From NCBI GenBank assembly GCA_031460505.1, contig JAVKTT010000003.1, positions 233,471-297,470 of the forward strand: a stretch of 64,000 bases of DNA. The letters are read 5' to 3'. The DNA is from JAAYTL01 sp031460505. Its GTDB lineage: Bacteria > Bacillota > Clostridia > Tissierellales > Tissierellaceae. Under the pieces are notes generated by a model, which had not been told where the DNA came from, ran no database searches, and was given only the letters and a program-made list of their open reading frames with translations. The position numbers and the translations under genes were made by a program. Shown here piece by piece: positions 6,939 to 15,774 of the stretch (position 1 is its first letter; each line of letters starts with the position of its first letter).

Positions 6939-7967
6939 TTAATCATCATTATTATTTATCTTATCCAAAGCCCAATCAATATAAAAGTTTAACTTTGGAT
7001 TGTCTTTTCCCCTTTCTTCTAATAATAAGTCTATGTTTTTTATATCCTTCATATTTCCTAAAGCTATAATTGCGTTTCGCTTTAAGATATTTTTACCTCT
7101 CCAGCTACCAGCCATTGAACCATACTTGTCTTTAAACTCTCTATTTGACATATTAAGGAGCTCTTTTATATCAATTATTCCTTTTGTTATCTCAGGAATA
7201 AACTCTTTATGGCAAGACTTCTTTACATCTTTGTTCTTAGGGCAAACTAACTGACAAGTATCACAACCATATATCTTTGTACCCATTTTTTCTAAAAATT
7301 CTTCAGGAATATCTCCCTTAGTCTGTGTCAAATATGAAATACATCTCTTAGGATTTACTACATATTCACTGGTGAGAGCATTTGTAGGACATGATCTAAT
7401 GCATAAATCACAATCACCACAATCATCTTTGACAGCACTTTCATCGATTTCTAAATCCAAATCAGTTAATATATATCCTATAAATATAAATGAACCATAT
7501 TCCTCATTGATAATTGAACAATTTTTTCCATAATATCCTATACCTGCTTTTTTAGCTAATTCCCTATCAACCAAAGGCCCAGTATCCACAAAGTATTTGT
7601 AGCTAAAATCTGTTTTCTTCTCTATTTCTAGAATTAACTCCTCTATTTTAGTTTTTAGAACCTTATGATAATCCATTCCCCAGGAGGATTTAGATAAACT
7701 TCCCTTTAATACATGAGAATTATCACTCTCAATATCAACATTATAAGAGATTCCAATAACTATAATTGATTTACAATCCGGAAATGTAATCTTAGGGTTG
7801 ATTCTCTTTTCTATATCAGTTTCTTCAAATTCTGTATTTATATTATTTTTAATTCTATATTGTAGATACTCTTCTATGTTTAATAAGGCTTCTGCATCTG
7901 TAAAACCTATTATATCTATACCAAGTTCCTTTGACTTACTTAATATATATTCCTTTATGTTTAACAT
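6939..7967 (-). CDS. queG: Epoxyqueuosine reductase
   Basis: The 342-residue protein has a DUF1730-type cobalamin-binding N-terminal half and two 4Fe-4S motifs (CGDCDLCIRSCP and later CDTCQLVCP). A short C-terminal HEAT-like tail (KRNAIIALGN) follows. It catalyses the last step of queuosine synthesis in tRNA, reducing epoxyqueuosine with cobalamin and iron-sulfur clusters. It is therefore a B12 consumer placed close to a B12 importer, though the two are separate transcription units. It is the first gene of the queG-DUF503-nth group and is divergent from rodA. Confidence 0.93.
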   Translation of the reverse strand: MLNIKEYILSKSKELGIDIIGFTDAEALLNIEEYLQYRIKNNINTEFEETDIEKRINPKITFPDCKSIIVIGISYNVDIESDNSHVLKGSLSKSSWGMDYHKVLKTKIEELILEIEKKTDFSYKYFVDTGPLVDRELAKKAGIGYYGKNCSIINEEYGSFIFIGYILTDLDLEIDESAVKDDCGDCDLCIRSCPTNALTSEYVVNPKRCISYLTQTKGDIPEEFLEKMGTKIYGCDTCQLVCPKNKDVKKSCHKEFIPEITKGIIDIKELLNMSNREFKDKYGSMAGSWRGKNILKRNAIIALGNMKDIKNIDLLLEERGKDNPKLNFYIDWALDKINNNDD

Positions 7968-8092
7968 TAGTATATCCTCAATTCTAATTAAACTTTATAT
8001 ATTATATGATACCATATTGTTAGTATTTTTTTACTGTCTAATAATTAGTAAATATGATATAATTTTTTTAGTATATTGAAAGGAAGTTTTAG

Positions 8093-9199
8093 ATGTTTAA
8101 TTTAAAGTTAAAATCTTTTAAGAAATTTGATTTTATATTGCTATTCACTATGATAGCTTTATGTATATATGGATTAATTATTCTTAAGTCAGCTACGTTA
8201 AGTTATGGGACAAACTCCTACTTGAAGTCTCAAACCATTGCTATATTTTTAGGTCTCTTTGCCATATTGTTTTTAGTACTATTAGATTATGAGTTCCTAG
8301 GAAAGATGTACATACCAATTTATATAGTTTGTAATCTAATGCTTGTGGCAGTTTTAATCTTTGGATTTGGTGAAGATGAATGGGGAGCTAGATCATGGTT
8401 AAAAATTGGCCCCATAGTTTTCCAACCTTCAGAATTTGTTAAGATTGGTCTAATTATTTCTTTAGCTAAATTTATTGATAACAATAAAGAGAAGCTAAAT
8501 GAGCCATTTACTTTATTAAAGATATTGGCATTTGCAGGATTGCCTGTTGTACTTATATTAAGACAACCTGATGCTGGAACTGCATTGGTTTTTATATTCT
8601 TTATAGCTATGATGCTATTCGTTGCTGAAATTAAATGGAAATATATAGGTATGGCTTTAGTTGCTGGCCTGGCAGCATTACCTGTACTTTGGCTTAAATT
8701 AGATCCATATCAAAGAGACAGAATTTTTGACTTCTTAGAGCCAGAAAGAAATCCTATTGGTACAGGTTATCAAGCTCTCCAAGGAAAAATTGCAATAGGT
8801 TCTGGAAAAATATTCGGAAGAGGATTGTTTGAGGGTGTATTTACTCAGTTCAATTATATTCCAGAAAAACAGACTGACTTTATATTTGCAGTTTTAGTAG
8901 AGGAACTTGGATTTATTGGAGGTATGGGACTTATAGGACTGTACTTTTTACTTATTACCAGAATGGTTAGAATAGCAAAAAATTGTAATGATTTATTTGG
9001 ATCACTTATGGTTGTAGGTATTACAGCTATATTTGTTTTTCATATTTGGGAAAACATTGGAATGACTATTGGATTGATGCCAGTTACAGGAATACCACTT
9101 CCTTTTATAAGTCACGGTGGGACATTTATGTTGATTAATATGATTGGAATAGGAATTTGTTTAAGCGTAGGTTTGCATAGAGAGGCACTAACTTATTAA
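8093..9199 (+). CDS. rodA: SEDS peptidoglycan polymerase RodA
   Basis: The 368-residue integral membrane protein has about ten helices. Its SEDS motifs include RSWLKIGPIVFQPSEFVKIGLI, the RQPDAGTALV loop, the LFEGVFTQFNYIPEKQTDFIFAVL segment and the RodA-type C-terminal GLMPVTGIPLPFISHGG. It polymerises glycan strands of the lateral wall together with a class B penicillin-binding protein, which is not encoded here. GAAAGGAAG precedes the ATG. It stands alone, divergent from queG, and ends at a strong terminator. The RodA call over FtsW/SpoVE rests on the C-terminal motif and the short length. Confidence 0.9.
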   Translation: MFNLKLKSFKKFDFILLFTMIALCIYGLIILKSATLSYGTNSYLKSQTIAIFLGLFAILFLVLLDYEFLGKMYIPIYIVCNLMLVAVLIFGFGEDEWGARSWLKIGPIVFQPSEFVKIGLIISLAKFIDNNKEKLNEPFTLLKILAFAGLPVVLILRQPDAGTALVFIFFIAMMLFVAEIKWKYIGMALVAGLAALPVLWLKLDPYQRDRIFDFLEPERNPIGTGYQALQGKIAIGSGKIFGRGLFEGVFTQFNYIPEKQTDFIFAVLVEELGFIGGMGLIGLYFLLITRMVRIAKNCNDLFGSLMVVGITAIFVFHIWENIGMTIGLMPVTGIPLPFISHGGTFMLINMIGIGICLSVGLHREALTY

Positions 9200-9201
9200 T
9201 T

Positions 9202-9253
9202 AGTAGTTGAAATTTAGGCAATTATTTGTCGAAAATTTCAACTACTATTTTTT
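9202..9253 (+). terminator. Terminator of rodA
   Basis: AGTAGTTGAAATTT (9202-9215) pairs perfectly with AAATTTCAACTACT (9233-9246), and a run of seven T follows. Confidence 0.85.
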
Positions 9254-9263
9254 TATAGGTACC

Positions 9264-9292
9264 TTGTAATGAAAGGTAGCATATGATATGAT
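9264..9292 (+). promoter_or_regulatory. Promoter of the PadR operon
   Basis: TTGTAA (9264-9269) and TATGAT (9287-9292) are spaced by 17 bases. The repeated ATATGATATGATATAG around the -10 element would suit autoregulation by PadR, which often binds AT-rich dyads, but this is an inference. Confidence 0.55.
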
Positions 9293-9322
9293 ATAGTAAA
9301 TAAATTATAAGGAGAGAAATCT

Positions 9323-9643
9323 ATGAATATTCAATTTAAAAAAGGAGTATTAGAATTATGTGTCCTCTCCCTACTAAGTCGTAGAGACTTCTATGGATAT
9401 GAGTTAGTTGAACATATATCAAAATTCATTAATATTTCTGAAGGAACTATATATCCTTTATTAAGGAGATTTAGAACAGAAGGATACGTGACTACCTATC
9501 TAAAAGAGTCTCAAGAGGGCCCTCCCAGAAAATACTATAAATTAACTTCTATAGGAGAAGAAGCATATGAAGAATTAGAAATTGAGTGGGAAAGTTTTAT
9601 AGATGGGGTAAATAATATCTTAAGAGGTGAGTTAAATGAATAG
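9323..9643 (+). CDS. PadR family transcriptional regulator
   Basis: This is a 106-residue winged-helix protein with the PadR hallmarks LCVLSLLSRRDFYGYELVE, ISEGTIYPLLRRFRTEGYVT and GPPRKYYKLTSIG. It has the short subfamily-2 C-terminus. It probably represses its own operon and responds to an unknown signal. AAGGAG precedes the ATG. Its stop codon overlaps the start of the DUF1700 gene by 8 bases, so the two are translationally coupled. PadR-DUF1700-DUF4097 operons are common in Firmicutes and are linked to envelope stress sensing. Confidence 0.93.
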   Translation: MNIQFKKGVLELCVLSLLSRRDFYGYELVEHISKFINISEGTIYPLLRRFRTEGYVTTYLKESQEGPPRKYYKLTSIGEEAYEELEIEWESFIDGVNNILRGELNE

Positions 9644-10199
9644 GCATGAATTTTTAAGACAATTGAGACATAGCTTATATGGGTTATCAGAAGAAGAAAT
9701 TAATGATATAATTTTAGACTATGAAGAGCATTTTCAAATTGGCTTATCTAAAGGTAAATCAGAAGAAGAAATCTCAAAGGAATTAGGAAATCCTAGAGAC
9801 ATTGCTAGGAATTATATAAATACTTCTACAACTCAAAAAGAACCACGATTAGACTCAAATTTAAATAATAATAGTAGAAAATTTATATTACTGATTTTAT
9901 TGGGATTATTTAACTTAATAATTGTACTAGGTCCCTATCTAGGTATAGTTGGAATTCTAATAGGAGTCTTTGGTCTTGGTATTGGATTATTTTTTGGTGG
10001 TATAGGTATTTTATTTGGTGCTCCTTTTGTTGCATTTGGAAGCTTCGGGCAGTTGCATATATTAACTATGATTAGCTTTTTTATTGGTCTTTCTGGTTTA
10101 GGAATTTTAGTTGTTCTATTAGGTATATATCTATCAAAATTACTTTACAAGCTTACAGTTAGATATATTAAATGGAACATTGATACTATAAATGGATAG
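9636..10199 (+). CDS. DUF1700 membrane protein
   Basis: The 187-residue protein starts with the DUF1700 signature MNRHEFLRQLRHSLYGLSEEEINDII (residues 1-26), followed by DYEEHFQIGLSKGKSEEEISKELGNPRDIA. About three hydrophobic segments lie between residues 80 and 175. The cytosolic N-terminal helical part resembles anti-sigma-like sensor regions. It is coupled to the PadR gene upstream and lies 11 bases before the DUF4097 gene. The likely role is a membrane component of an envelope-sensing module. No enzymatic motif is visible. Confidence 0.88.
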   Translation: MNRHEFLRQLRHSLYGLSEEEINDIILDYEEHFQIGLSKGKSEEEISKELGNPRDIARNYINTSTTQKEPRLDSNLNNNSRKFILLILLGLFNLIIVLGPYLGIVGILIGVFGLGIGLFFGGIGILFGAPFVAFGSFGQLHILTMISFFIGLSGLGILVVLLGIYLSKLLYKLTVRYIKWNIDTING

Positions 10200-10210
10200 G
10201 AGGTTTTGAA

Positions 10211-11281
10211 ATGGATATTAAGAAATTTGTATTTATTCTAACTGGTGTTGTATTAATAGCCTTTGGTGTTGGAATTTACTCCTTAAGATACAATGACAAT
10301 TTAGGACCAATAAGTTTTAATAGAAGTAATGAACTAAATGTTAGATCAAATGGTTCTAATGTTCGAATTGGCTTAGATGGAATAGATGTAAAAGATGGAG
10401 ATGACCATGTTCAAATTGGTTGGGATGGAATTAATGTAAAAGACGGTGAAGATGAAGTACGTGTAGGATGGGACGGTATTAAAGTCAAAGATGATGAAAA
10501 TATCAGTTTTAATCTTTTTGATTTTAGTACATGGTTCGGAATTAGTAATAGAGATTTAAAAACAGTAGATATAGATGAACAAAAAAATATTGAGTTAAAT
10601 GGTATAGACAATATAGATATAACTTCTTCCTTTATAGATATTAAACAAATATCAGAAGAACGAGAAGATATCTTAATACACTACCATGGTAGAATAAGAT
10701 CTAATGTAATACCAACATTAGAAGTTCAAGAAAATGATAATACATTAAATATTGAACTAAAAAACACTAAAAATAGTTACTCAGTAACTGAGTCAAATGT
10801 AGTTTTAGAGATTTTTTTACCCAAAGATTTCAATGGTAGTATAAACACCACTAGTTCTTCAGCAGACATTTATATGAAAAATATTATTGGAGATAAATTT
10901 AATATAACTGCAAGCTCCGGTGATATTAAGTTAGAAGATTTAGAAAGTGAAAATATCAATATTGTGACTTCATCTGGAAATATATATATGGATAATATAT
11001 TAGGTGATATTTTTGAAATAATTGCAAGTTCAGGTGACATAACTCTTAATAAATTAAAAGGAAATAAAATAAACGTGGAGACTTCTTCAGGAGATGTAGA
11101 GCTACAATTACCTTCTGATTCTAATTACACAATAAATGGTTCAAGTTCATCAGGTAGATATACCCCTTCTAAAAATATGAAGATCTTGATCAATGATAGA
11201 GGTGATTTCAAAGCTACTACAGGTAATGGTGAAAATGCAATTGATATTACAACCTCTTCAGGAGATGTAAGATTTAGGTGA
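10211..11281 (+). CDS. DUF4097 beta-helical surface protein with N-terminal tandem repeats
   Basis: The 356-residue protein has one N-terminal membrane anchor (residues 6-24). Three 16-residue repeats of the form V-x-I-G-W-D-G-I-x-V-K-D-G-E-D lie at 51-96. A C-terminal DUF4097 region (about 120-356) contains recurring SSGDI/SSGNI turns, which suggest a right-handed beta-helix outside the membrane. DUF4097 proteins are of uncertain function and are often called putative adhesins. An AGGAGG site is 5-6 bases upstream. It is the last gene of the PadR operon and ends before a bidirectional hairpin at 11338-11359. Confidence 0.85.
   Translation: MDIKKFVFILTGVVLIAFGVGIYSLRYNDNLGPISFNRSNELNVRSNGSNVRIGLDGIDVKDGDDHVQIGWDGINVKDGEDEVRVGWDGIKVKDDENISFNLFDFSTWFGISNRDLKTVDIDEQKNIELNGIDNIDITSSFIDIKQISEEREDILIHYHGRIRSNVIPTLEVQENDNTLNIELKNTKNSYSVTESNVVLEIFLPKDFNGSINTTSSSADIYMKNIIGDKFNITASSGDIKLEDLESENINIVTSSGNIYMDNILGDIFEIIASSGDITLNKLKGNKINVETSSGDVELQLPSDSNYTINGSSSSGRYTPSKNMKILINDRGDFKATTGNGENAIDITTSSGDVRFR
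10361..10498 (+). repeat. Three tandem 16-residue coding repeats
   Basis: Residues 51-66, 67-82 and 83-96 of the DUF4097 protein repeat the pattern V-x-[IV]-G-[LW]-D-G-I-x-V-K-D. The DNA copies have diverged from one another, so this is an old protein repeat and not recent slippage. Confidence 0.8.
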
Positions 11282-11337
11282 CAGGTACTGTCATCCTTAG
11301 ATGGAAAGTATTAGCTTTATCTGTGAAGTATCTTAAA

Positions 11338-11359
11338 GGCAAGAGAAAATTCTCTTGCC
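11338..11359. terminator. Bidirectional terminator hairpin
   Basis: GGCAAGAGAA (11338-11347) and TTCTCTTGCC (11350-11359) pair perfectly between the convergent DUF4097 and thymidine kinase genes. The T-tracts are modest on both sides. Confidence 0.65.
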
Positions 11360-11368
11360 TAAATTTAA

Positions 11369-12007
11369 TTAATTATTAATATTATCTAACTGGTCAAAGG
11401 ATACTTGGTTCTTATTCACAATTGCTTCTTCAATTGCCTTCTCCTCTAAATAGCATCTTCTACATAGTGGCTCATATTCCTTTGTAGCTCCGATTACGAC
11501 TCTTTCTTTGTCTTTAGTCTTTCTATGGCTTACCCATCCATCTGTACCGCACTTAACACATACTGCATGGTGCTTATATAGATAATCTGCAATAGGCATC
11601 AATTCTTTTACTATTTCAAATGCTTGTCCTGAAAAGTCCATATCTAATCCTGCAACTATTACTGTAATATCCTTTTCTAATAATTGATTAATGGAACTAA
11701 GTATTTTTGAAATCTGTCCACCCAAAAACTGAACTTCATCGATGGCAATTACGCTAGGTTTTTTCTCATTACAGTACTCAATAATGTCTTCTATACTATC
11801 AACTAATACAGCCTGTAATGTGGTATTATCGTGTGTAACTATCTCAGAATCTGTATATCTAGTATCTACGGATGGTTTAAAAGCTATTGTATTATATCCA
11901 GCTATAGCAAATCTCTTGACATCCTTTTCTAAACTAGAAGTTTTTCCTGAAAACATAGACCCTGTATGGACAATTAATTTTCCTTTATATTGGTGCATAG
12001 TAGTCAC
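11369..12007 (-). CDS. tdk: Thymidine kinase
   Basis: The 212-residue protein is a type II thymidine kinase. It has the P-loop GSMFSGKTSS (residues 16-25), the IDEVQF Walker B segment, and a zinc-binding lobe with CVKCG and CRRCYLEE. It phosphorylates thymidine to dTMP in the salvage pathway. The ATG has an AAGGAG site. It is convergent with the DUF4097 gene and divergent from the ABC importer pair downstream in the window. An extended -10 element (TGGTATACT) lies upstream. Confidence 0.95.
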   Translation of the reverse strand: MTTMHQYKGKLIVHTGSMFSGKTSSLEKDVKRFAIAGYNTIAFKPSVDTRYTDSEIVTHDNTTLQAVLVDSIEDIIEYCNEKKPSVIAIDEVQFLGGQISKILSSINQLLEKDITVIVAGLDMDFSGQAFEIVKELMPIADYLYKHHAVCVKCGTDGWVSHRKTKDKERVVIGATKEYEPLCRRCYLEEKAIEEAIVNKNQVSFDQLDNINN

Positions 12008-12137
12008 TCCTTATAGCTATTAACTTATTAAGTATACCATAAAATTAAGTATTTTTTATATTTAATTTATAATTTCACCAAAGATATAGCCTCTGAATAA
12101 TATGTGTTATATAGATTTCATGTTTGGGAGGGAGAAG

Positions 12138-12914
12138 ATGGATAATACAAAGGTTGTAGAGATAAATAATCTAAGTATAACTTATCATACTTTGGAAGAA
12201 GAAACTCAAGCCTTAAGAGACATCAATTTAGATATTTATCACAATGAAATTATTGGTATAGTAGGACCAAGCGGGTGCGGAAAATCTACCCTACTATCAA
12301 TAATTTCTGGTCTAATTAAACCAACTACTGGCCAAGTTAGAGTTAACGGAAACATAGTAGATAAACCTCTTAAAAATATTGGTTATATGTTTCAAAAAGA
12401 CCAATTATTTGAATGGAGAAATATATTGGATAATGTAGTAATAGGCCTAGAAATTCAAGGGAAACTAGACAATAATGCAATAGAACACTCTAAAGAGTTT
12501 CTTCACAGTTATGGTTTGGGTGATTTTATTAAGTCATATCCGTATCAACTATCTGGAGGTATGAGACAAAGAGTAGCATTAATTAGAACTTTGCTTTTAG
12601 AACCTGATATACTTCTGTTAGATGAGCCATTCTCTGCATTAGATTATCAAACTAGATTGGCTATTTCTGATGAGATAGGCACAATATTAAAAAAAGAAGA
12701 GAAAACAGCAATTATGGTTACTCATGATATAGCCGAAGCCATAAGTATGGCAGATAGAGTAGTAGTACTTTCCAATAGACCAGGTACTATTAAAAAAATA
12801 TTTGATATTGAATTAACTTGTGCTGGTGATTGGAGTCCATTGAAATGTAGGGAAGCTCCTGAATTCAGATACTATTTCAATGATATATGGAAGGAGCTGG
12901 ATATACATGTCTAA
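12138..12914 (+). CDS. SsuB/TauB/ThiZ-type ABC importer ATPase
   Basis: The product has 258 residues from ATG 12138, chosen because GGGAGGGAG ends 3-5 bases upstream. An earlier in-frame ATG at 12102 has no ribosome site. Walker A GPSGCGKST, the Q-loop MFQKDQLFEWRNI, signature LSGGMRQRVALIRTLL and Walker B LLLDEPFSALD identify the nitrate/sulfonate/pyrimidine importer class. It would energise uptake through the permease gene, whose start overlaps it by 8 bases. No substrate-binding protein gene is adjacent, so the substrate is unknown. Confidence 0.9.
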   Translation: MDNTKVVEINNLSITYHTLEEETQALRDINLDIYHNEIIGIVGPSGCGKSTLLSIISGLIKPTTGQVRVNGNIVDKPLKNIGYMFQKDQLFEWRNILDNVVIGLEIQGKLDNNAIEHSKEFLHSYGLGDFIKSYPYQLSGGMRQRVALIRTLLLEPDILLLDEPFSALDYQTRLAISDEIGTILKKEEKTAIMVTHDIAEAISMADRVVVLSNRPGTIKKIFDIELTCAGDWSPLKCREAPEFRYYFNDIWKELDIHV

Positions 12915-13725
12915 TAATAATAATAATAAGCCAGTATCAAAAAGTCATCAGGAATTTTTGCTATCAGTTAAGAAAAGAAAAAGATCAATATCTATCATGC
13001 AAATAGGATTATTGATATTAGGTTTGATATTATGGGAAGTTGCTGCTAATTTAAAATGGATTGACCCGTTTATAATGAGTAGCCCTTCTAGAATCTGGAA
13101 ACTGTTTATAGAATACATTAAAAATGGAAATCTACTTCACCATGTCTTTGTTTCAGTTAGTGAGACTATAGTGGGATTTACTTTAGGCACGGTTCTAGGT
13201 CTTCTCATCTCAATAGGTCTTTGGTGGTCTAACTTCTGGGCAAAAGTTGTTGACCCTTATTTAGTTATATTAAATAGTTTGCCAAAAAACGCCTTAGCAC
13301 CTATAATCATCATTTGGGTAGGAGCTGGATACTCAGGTATCATAGTAAGTGCTATTACAGTATCAATTGTAGTTAGTATAATGAATATGTACAGAAGCTT
13401 CATATCAACTGATGGAGATAAAATAAAGCTTCTAGAAACCTTTGGTGCTACTAAATTCCAGGTACTAACAAAATTGGTATTACCTTCATCATTTCCAAAT
13501 TTAATAAGCACCTTAAAGATTAGTATTGGTTTATCATGGATTGGTGTAATTACAGGTGAGTTTTTGGTTTCAAAAGCAGGTATAGGATATATTATTGTAT
13601 ATGGTAGTCAAGTATTTAAACTGGATATCGTAATGATGGGTATAGTAATATTAGCTGTATTATCAGCTGTGATGTACAAAATAATGTCAATTTTAGAAAA
13701 AAGAGTCCTTAAATGGACTGAATAA
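12907..13725 (+). CDS. SsuC/TauC/ThiX-type ABC importer permease
   Basis: The product has 272 residues from ATG 12907, selected because AAGGAG (12891-12896) sits 10 bases upstream. The in-frame ATG at 12880 lacks a ribosome site. About six membrane helices are visible, with the EAA loop GATKFQVLTKLVLPSSFPNLISTLKIS and the family C-terminus ITGEFLVSKAGIGYIIVYGSQ. It pairs with the ATPase upstream by an 8-base overlap. The N-terminal Asn run (five AAT/AAC codons) is a minor oddity. The substrate cannot be stated without the binding protein. Confidence 0.9.
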   Translation: MSNNNNNKPVSKSHQEFLLSVKKRKRSISIMQIGLLILGLILWEVAANLKWIDPFIMSSPSRIWKLFIEYIKNGNLLHHVFVSVSETIVGFTLGTVLGLLISIGLWWSNFWAKVVDPYLVILNSLPKNALAPIIIIWVGAGYSGIIVSAITVSIVVSIMNMYRSFISTDGDKIKLLETFGATKFQVLTKLVLPSSFPNLISTLKISIGLSWIGVITGEFLVSKAGIGYIIVYGSQVFKLDIVMMGIVILAVLSAVMYKIMSILEKRVLKWTE

Positions 13726-13731
13726 ATTAAA

Positions 13732-13764
13732 TAAGGGTCAATCTTAATTTAAGCTCGACCCTTA
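13732..13764. terminator. Bidirectional terminator hairpin
   Basis: TAAGGGTC (13732-13739) pairs with GACCCTTA (13757-13764) between the convergent ABC permease and MgtC-like genes. The flanks are A/T-rich rather than pure T-runs. Confidence 0.55.
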
Positions 13765-13771
13765 ATACATA

Positions 13772-14374
13772 TTAAGCTTTTATATCAACTACTCTATTAT
13801 CTACTTTAATTCTTAAAATCCCTTTTATTAAAGTTAATTCTTGAATGATTTTATTTAAATCAATATTGTGAGGTATTATATTATATCTTCCAAATATGGT
13901 ACCTATATCTCCAATAAGTCCTGCCCTTGTTAATCCAATTACTTCTAAACTTTTATATGAATTCTTTAGAAATTTCCTTTCAAAGATTTTAGAATATCTT
14001 AGGAAAAACAAAACTGCTAATGTGGTAAAAGCAGCACCTAAATAATATCCTAAGCCGGTAGCTAGACCAATACCTGCACAAACCCAAAGGCTTGCTGCAG
14101 TTGTTAACCCTTCAATATTGGTACCAGTTCTTAGTATAGTACCAGCGCCTAAAAAACCAATTCCACTTACTACCTGGGCTGCTATTCTAGATGGATCAGC
14201 TCCATATTTACTATTTTCAATGGATACTAGCATAATCAAAGCAGAGCCTATACACACGAGTATATGAGTCCTAAATCCTGCAGGTCTATTAGTAGATTCC
14301 CTATCTAAACCAATAAGCCCTCCAAACATAGAAGCTAAGATTAATCTTAAAATAATCTCCCAATTATTAACCAT
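13772..14374 (-). CDS. MgtC/SapB family membrane protein
   Basis: The 200-residue protein has about four N-terminal helices with the family signature GGLIGLDRESTNRPAGFRTHILVCIGSALIM (by position about 18-48) and SGIGFLGAGTILR. A small C-terminal cytosolic part follows. MgtC proteins affect magnesium homeostasis and, in Salmonella, bind the F1Fo ATP synthase. The short form here lacks the longer ACT-like tail of virulence MgtC, so it is better called MgtC/SapB-like. It ends at a shared terminator with the ABC importer and is probably monocistronic. Confidence 0.88.
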   Translation of the reverse strand: MVNNWEIILRLILASMFGGLIGLDRESTNRPAGFRTHILVCIGSALIMLVSIENSKYGADPSRIAAQVVSGIGFLGAGTILRTGTNIEGLTTAASLWVCAGIGLATGLGYYLGAAFTTLAVLFFLRYSKIFERKFLKNSYKSLEVIGLTRAGLIGDIGTIFGRYNIIPHNIDLNKIIQELTLIKGILRIKVDNRVVDIKA

Positions 14375-14435
14375 AAATATTTCCCCTTAAAAATAAATTA
14401 TTACATATTATATGCTGCCACTTCATAATAATGCC

Positions 14436-15713
14436 TTAATCATTGATAACTGCTTGAATACATTTATCCTTAGTGAAATCTTCATGTGGAGTTGAATCTA
14501 CCTCTATATGTGGTATGGTTCTCGTTTCCATGTTTATAGTTCCATCTGCATTTATACTTAATTCCCTACTATAGCTAATTGCTAATTTACTTAGTGGGAA
14601 ATAGGTAATAGGAATTTCTTCAAAGACTCTGCCTCCCCCTGTTGTTTCACCTACTAATGTGGCAAAACCTGTGTCCTTGGCAAATGATGCAAACTTTTCA
14701 GCTGATGAAAATACATTTCTATCTACTAATAAATAGACCTCTCCATTAAATTTAAAATCTATATTATCCGGTGATGGATTTAAACTTATAGTATAAGTTC
14801 TATAAAAATCTAAATCAGTAGCTACTTCCTCAGGAAATTGATCCAATATTTTTTCATCTAATTGATTAATAGTATTTAGATCTTCTACCCTATATGGACT
14901 ATACATATATCTATGTCCATCTTTAAAAAAAGAATAGTAATCATAGCTTATTGGTTCATCTATAAGCAATTCAACTATATACTCCCAGTAAGAATCAATT
15001 TCTCCATTATTACCTCTAATATCAATAATCAATTTTTCATAGTCTTTAACTTCTCTTAAAAAATCATTTATTACAATATGATCATTTTTTTGTGTGTCAG
15101 ATCCTGCCATATCTTTAATTTTCATATATGCAAGCTCATCATAGATTAATTTCTTAGTTTCTACTACAGAATCATCATATAATTGAATACTATTAATCTC
15201 ATCCATTGTGCCTGTAAACATATATCTAAACCTTACATATGGAGTTGCAAAAGCTTCATAAAATGATATTGGTTCAAATGGATTATCTAAGTCAGCATAC
15301 ATATCATAAGTCATTTTATAATGGTTTTTATAAGTCTCCCCAGTTAATATATTTACATGACCATCATTTAAATCACCTAATATCTGCTCCATTGCAACTA
15401 GAAACTCTGCGTCAGTTTTAGTATTTCTAATGATTCTCTTATATTTGCTTTTGTTCCCCAACCAATCAATATTATGTAATCTTTTATTAACTTCAAAAAA
15501 TGGATAGTTATCTACGAACTCATCGTAAAAATAATCAAAATCATCTAGCTTTTCTCCAGTTGTCATCATGATTTCAACTATTCCATAGTCAGCTGCATCT
15601 AATGCAGTTACCTGGAATTTATCTTGAGAATTATATAATCTTTCTAATGCAAATAAGGTTAGAAAAACTATTAAAGCAATTTTAATAATTTTTCTTCTTT
15701 TTCTCCTAGTCAT
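14436..15713 (-). CDS. S41-family peptidase-like protein, membrane anchored
   Basis: The 425-residue product has a basic N-terminus and one helix (about residues 9-23), placing the rest outside the cell. The S41 (tail-specific protease/IRBP) core shows GDLNDGHV (113-120), IIDIRGNNG (229-237) and the nucleophile region VDRNVFSSAEKFASFA (330-345), then GETTGGG (355-361). No PDZ domain is evident, unlike CtpA. The exact substrate is unknown. It follows the cyclophilin gene but a terminator lies between them, so it probably has its own promoter. Confidence 0.82.
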   Translation of the reverse strand: MTRRKRRKIIKIALIVFLTLFALERLYNSQDKFQVTALDAADYGIVEIMMTTGEKLDDFDYFYDEFVDNYPFFEVNKRLHNIDWLGNKSKYKRIIRNTKTDAEFLVAMEQILGDLNDGHVNILTGETYKNHYKMTYDMYADLDNPFEPISFYEAFATPYVRFRYMFTGTMDEINSIQLYDDSVVETKKLIYDELAYMKIKDMAGSDTQKNDHIVINDFLREVKDYEKLIIDIRGNNGEIDSYWEYIVELLIDEPISYDYYSFFKDGHRYMYSPYRVEDLNTINQLDEKILDQFPEEVATDLDFYRTYTISLNPSPDNIDFKFNGEVYLLVDRNVFSSAEKFASFAKDTGFATLVGETTGGGRVFEEIPITYFPLSKLAISYSRELSINADGTINMETRTIPHIEVDSTPHEDFTKDKCIQAVIND

Positions 15714-15738
15714 AGTTACCCCCTTTAGATTTTAATTC

Positions 15739-15767
15739 AAAAGGCCAATCTAGAATATGATTGACCT
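15739..15767 (-). terminator. Terminator of cyclophilin gene
   Basis: On the minus strand AGGTCAATC and GATTGGCCT form a 9-bp stem with one G-U pair and an 8-base loop, then TTTTG. Confidence 0.7.
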
Positions 15768-15774
15768 CTTTATG

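Noticed and set aside
12008..12137. TPP riboswitch before the ABC importer pair
   Set aside because: The SsuBC/ThiZX type suggested thiamine-precursor import, but no CUGAGA-type or other conserved THI-box element is present.
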